This document shows, piece by piece, positions 61,860 through 64,000 of a DNA stretch of 64,000 nucleotides. Source of the DNA: Acestrorhynchus altus (taxonomy: Eukaryota > Chordata > Actinopteri > Characiformes > Acestrorhynchidae). The position numbers were made by a program, and so were the translations under genes. The notes under the pieces are model-generated. The model was given only the letters and a program-made list of their open reading frames with translations. It was not told the origin of the DNA and made no database searches. The stretch lies in contig CM067512.1 of NCBI GenBank assembly GCA_034509495.1, positions 5,737,459 to 5,801,458 of the forward strand. The letters are read 5' to 3'. Position 1 is the stretch's first letter; every line of letters starts with the position of its first letter.

Positions 61860-62330
61860 GAGGAAATCGGGAGCAGTTTTTGAAGGGCTACCTACACAAG
61901 ACCTCCGACATAAGCGTTGATCAACAGCAAAAGCAAAAAAGCAAGACTAGAGTCTTTTCACAAGCACTTCCGGAACCATGTGCTTTGGACGGATGAATCC
62001 AAAGTCGCATTGTTTGGGCACACCACACCGCATTTGAGCACGAGAACCTCATACTAACTGTGAAGCACGGGGGTGGAAGTGTAAATGCTTTGCTGCAGCA
62101 GGGCCTGGAGATCTCTCCATCATGGAAGCCACTACGAAATCTTTATTGTATCAGAGGGGGCTTGAGGAACATGGAAGTCCATCTGTACAAAGAGCACTGC
62201 TGCACTGAATGTGGATGGTGATTTCTGACAGAGTCCTGTTTTGTCTGTCGGACGATTCTAGCCAGAGACCACCAGCCAATCAGTATCGTCCACTGGGCTG
62301 CCGTGACTTTTGGCACGTCAGTGTATAACA
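61860..62330 (+). mobile_element. degenerate Tc1-like transposase fossil
   Basis: The plus strand reads RNHVLWTDESKVALFGH at about 61970-62020, the first catalytic Asp block of Tc1 transposase, followed by frame-broken sequence ending near TTTTGGCACGTCAGTGTA. Inactive. Confidence 0.75.
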
Positions 62331-62369
62331 CTGTTATGCAGCGTCATTTATAGTAGTATAATGGTTTAA

Positions 62370-62570
62370 ATAGGGGCTCAGTTGCTGTGCTATTGATTAC
62401 AAGGTTGTAGGTTTGAAATCCAGACCCTTGAGCAACACACTTAACCCCTTTCCTCTCCAGGGACGCTGCAGCCTGGTTGACCCCATGGTCTCCGCTCAAG
62501 CTCAAATATGTCAAGAATTTCACTGAGCAAGTGTGTAAGTATAATGACAATAAAGGTATTTTATATATAA
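62370..62570 (+). repeat. tRNA-headed SINE
   Basis: GGGGCTCAGTTGCTGTGC and GGTTGTAGGTTTGAAATCC resemble the A and B boxes of a tRNA-derived promoter. Then come CTTGAGCAACACACTTAACC, AAGAATTTCACTGAGCAAG and ACAATAAAGGTATTTT, a usual fish SINE body and tail. Confidence 0.75.
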
Positions 62571-62689
62571 AGAATAGAACAAAAAGGCCTCTTCTGTCAA
62601 CAGAATGTCATTTACTTCAGAAAACATCTCCAGCTGCTTTAAAGGAACTAACCATGTAGGCCACTTTCACCATCTTCACTTATAGTGGT

Positions 62690-63135
62690 GTTGTGAATGA
62701 ACACCAATGGAACCAATCATCTTTCGCAACAAATTTTGGTTCTGTTTGGGATCCAACAACAATCAGGTTTGAGTATGGTAGCCTGGTGGTGAGTGCTTCA
62801 TCCCCTCCAACTGCTGGTGTGATGGTCTGGGGAGCCCGACACTCAGTCACCGCTGGTAGTGATACAATGGACACCAACAGCAGGGCTTAGTGCTCACCAA
62901 CACACAGCTAGGGTTTCCCAGGAATGTCTCAGCAACACTTCCTTGGCCTGCCTGGTCACCAGATTTATTGCCAATCAAGCATTAATGGGACCAGCTGGGA
63001 CACCAGTTTCAGCAACCTAGGAGCGTGCAGGATCTGTGGGCAAATGTGCCGCAGGATGCCATACGGAACCTGTACGTCCCCAACTGTATCTCATGTTGCA
63101 TCCAGGGCAGAGGTGTCCCAACAAGGTACTAGACT
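62690..63135 (+). mobile_element. Tc1/mariner-like transposon remnant
   Basis: GTGTGATGGTCTGGGGAGCC encodes the VMVWGA block. ACCAGATTTATTGCCAATCA with GGGACCAGCTGGGACACCAG matches the copy at 1-480. It ends with ATCCAGGGCAGAGGTGTCCC, a typical transposase C-terminus. Frames are broken. Confidence 0.75.
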
Positions 63136-64000
63136 CATTTCAATTGCACAGTTTTCCCTGATAAACAATCACACGTCATTACATTCACACATATTCATTT
63201 TCATTCTATTCCAAGAAGCCCATTTTGGTGCTTTTTTGGTCAATAAGCTTAGAAATGGGGAGATATTACATCAAAAACACATCCATTTCACATTAGTCTT
63301 GGACTTAATGTCCATGTCTGGTACGCTGGCACATGATATTCCTATCAATGCATTATTTACTGCATTATTTAAGCATCACTACACTGTTTTCAATGCAGGT
63401 GCGCATCAAGTAGAACGAGCTAAAGACGGCCTTTATTGAGATTTTAAGAGAAACTCTACTTGTCTGACAGTAAAGAGGAAAGAGGAATAAGACGTTGTTT
63501 ATGATACCGCTGTCAGACTGCCAGAGTTTTGAGGAAAAACAAACCTGACGGGCTCTTTGTGTCCTTCCAACATGTTTCATGCTCCCAAAAGTTGGTACAA
63601 TGTGATTTATTACCATAACAGTTTCTTTCAGAGCTTTCTGGGCCTTTTCCGGGAATTTGCTGTTGCACTGAAAGGTTATTCACGACTACCATGGCAGACA
63701 CAAGCTCGGCAATATTTACGCTTATCTGTGAGCTGTTCCACCAAATATCTTCCCGCGAAACATCTCGCCAACGTTCATTCCCAACTCTACTGTTTGTCTC
63801 CGGCACGCTTTAAGATGTGATGGAGAGTGAGCTTCCGTGGCACAATTACAGTCAGAATGGAAGGCGGGAGATGAGAGAGAGGGTGGATTTATGGGGGGAC
63901 GGAACAGCGGAATGCTGAACAGGGTCTGACAGCTTCACGTAGATAGGGGTAAAATATTTGGCCCGGGTGTCGTTTAAGTAAATGTAGAGAGACAGAGTAA

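Larger units (their letters stand above)
41142..64000 (-). other. aff3: presumed upstream aff3 intron, no exon found
   Basis: No AFF N-terminal homology, ALF-region or other coding exon was recognised here on either strand. The region holds the transposon fossils and repeats listed separately. Stretches 41890-42960, 43150-47880, 50050-51740, 52860-53900 and 56690-59380 show nothing further firmly recognisable, apart from the possible conserved blocks noted. It could instead include a 5' end of an alternative transcript, which cannot be seen from sequence. Confidence 0.5.

Noticed and set aside
62372..62435. Possible tRNA gene.
   Set aside because: Only the A/B-box-like words of a SINE head are present; no cloverleaf can be formed and the SINE body follows directly.
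41142..64000. Further upstream aff3 exons (N-terminal homology, ALF region, DDLKLS.DEE segment).
   Set aside because: Searched by eye on the minus strand for these motifs with splice sites; none found, so they probably lie beyond the window.

Overview
This window is vertebrate genomic DNA, most likely from a teleost fish. Spliced exons lie in AT-rich non-coding sequence that carries many (CA)n, (GA)n and (TTTA)n microsatellites, decayed Tc1/mariner transposase copies, fish-type SINE and LINE tails, and short inverted-repeat elements. The repeat mix suggests an otophysan (characin, catfish or carp group), but no species can be named from the sequence alone.

One protein-coding gene is supported: the 3' two thirds of an AF4/FMR2-family gene on the minus strand, most likely aff3 (LAF4), with aff2 the main alternative. 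Eleven coding exons between 41141 and 19985 join in a single reading frame of 784 codons plus stop. They encode the end of the serine-rich region, the TNKWQLDKWLNKVNP motif, the hydrophobic LWVKIELSLLSRIPG segment (AF9/ENL-binding in the family), basic nuclear-localisation clusters, and the complete C-terminal homology domain ending in IEAHLL. Upstream coding exons and the promoter were not found and probably lie beyond 64000. By family homology the protein is a nuclear scaffold of super-elongation-type complexes that bring P-TEFb and AF9/ENL to RNA polymerase II.

Layout. 1-10660: downstream flank, no gene seen; it starts in a Tc1 remnant and holds microsatellites, a SINE-like element and a LINE-tail-like piece. 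About 10670-19984: probable long 3' UTR of aff3, carrying a Tc1 fossil and ending at an AATAAA on the minus strand. 19985-41141: the exons and their introns, with more Tc1-derived and inverted-repeat elements; one intron appears to use a GC donor and another uses a (CT)n microsatellite as its polypyrimidine tract. 41142-64000: about 23 kb of presumed upstream intron holding Tc1 fossils, a LINE 3' end nested against a Tc1 copy, a 21-bp minisatellite at 55925-56680, a tRNA-headed SINE and several stretches that look like conserved non-coding elements.

No convincing new multi-gene system was found. The more unusual points are the splice-site architecture, the very long UTR with embedded transposon, several unnamed dispersed repeats, the minisatellite, and one short signal-peptide-like ORF.
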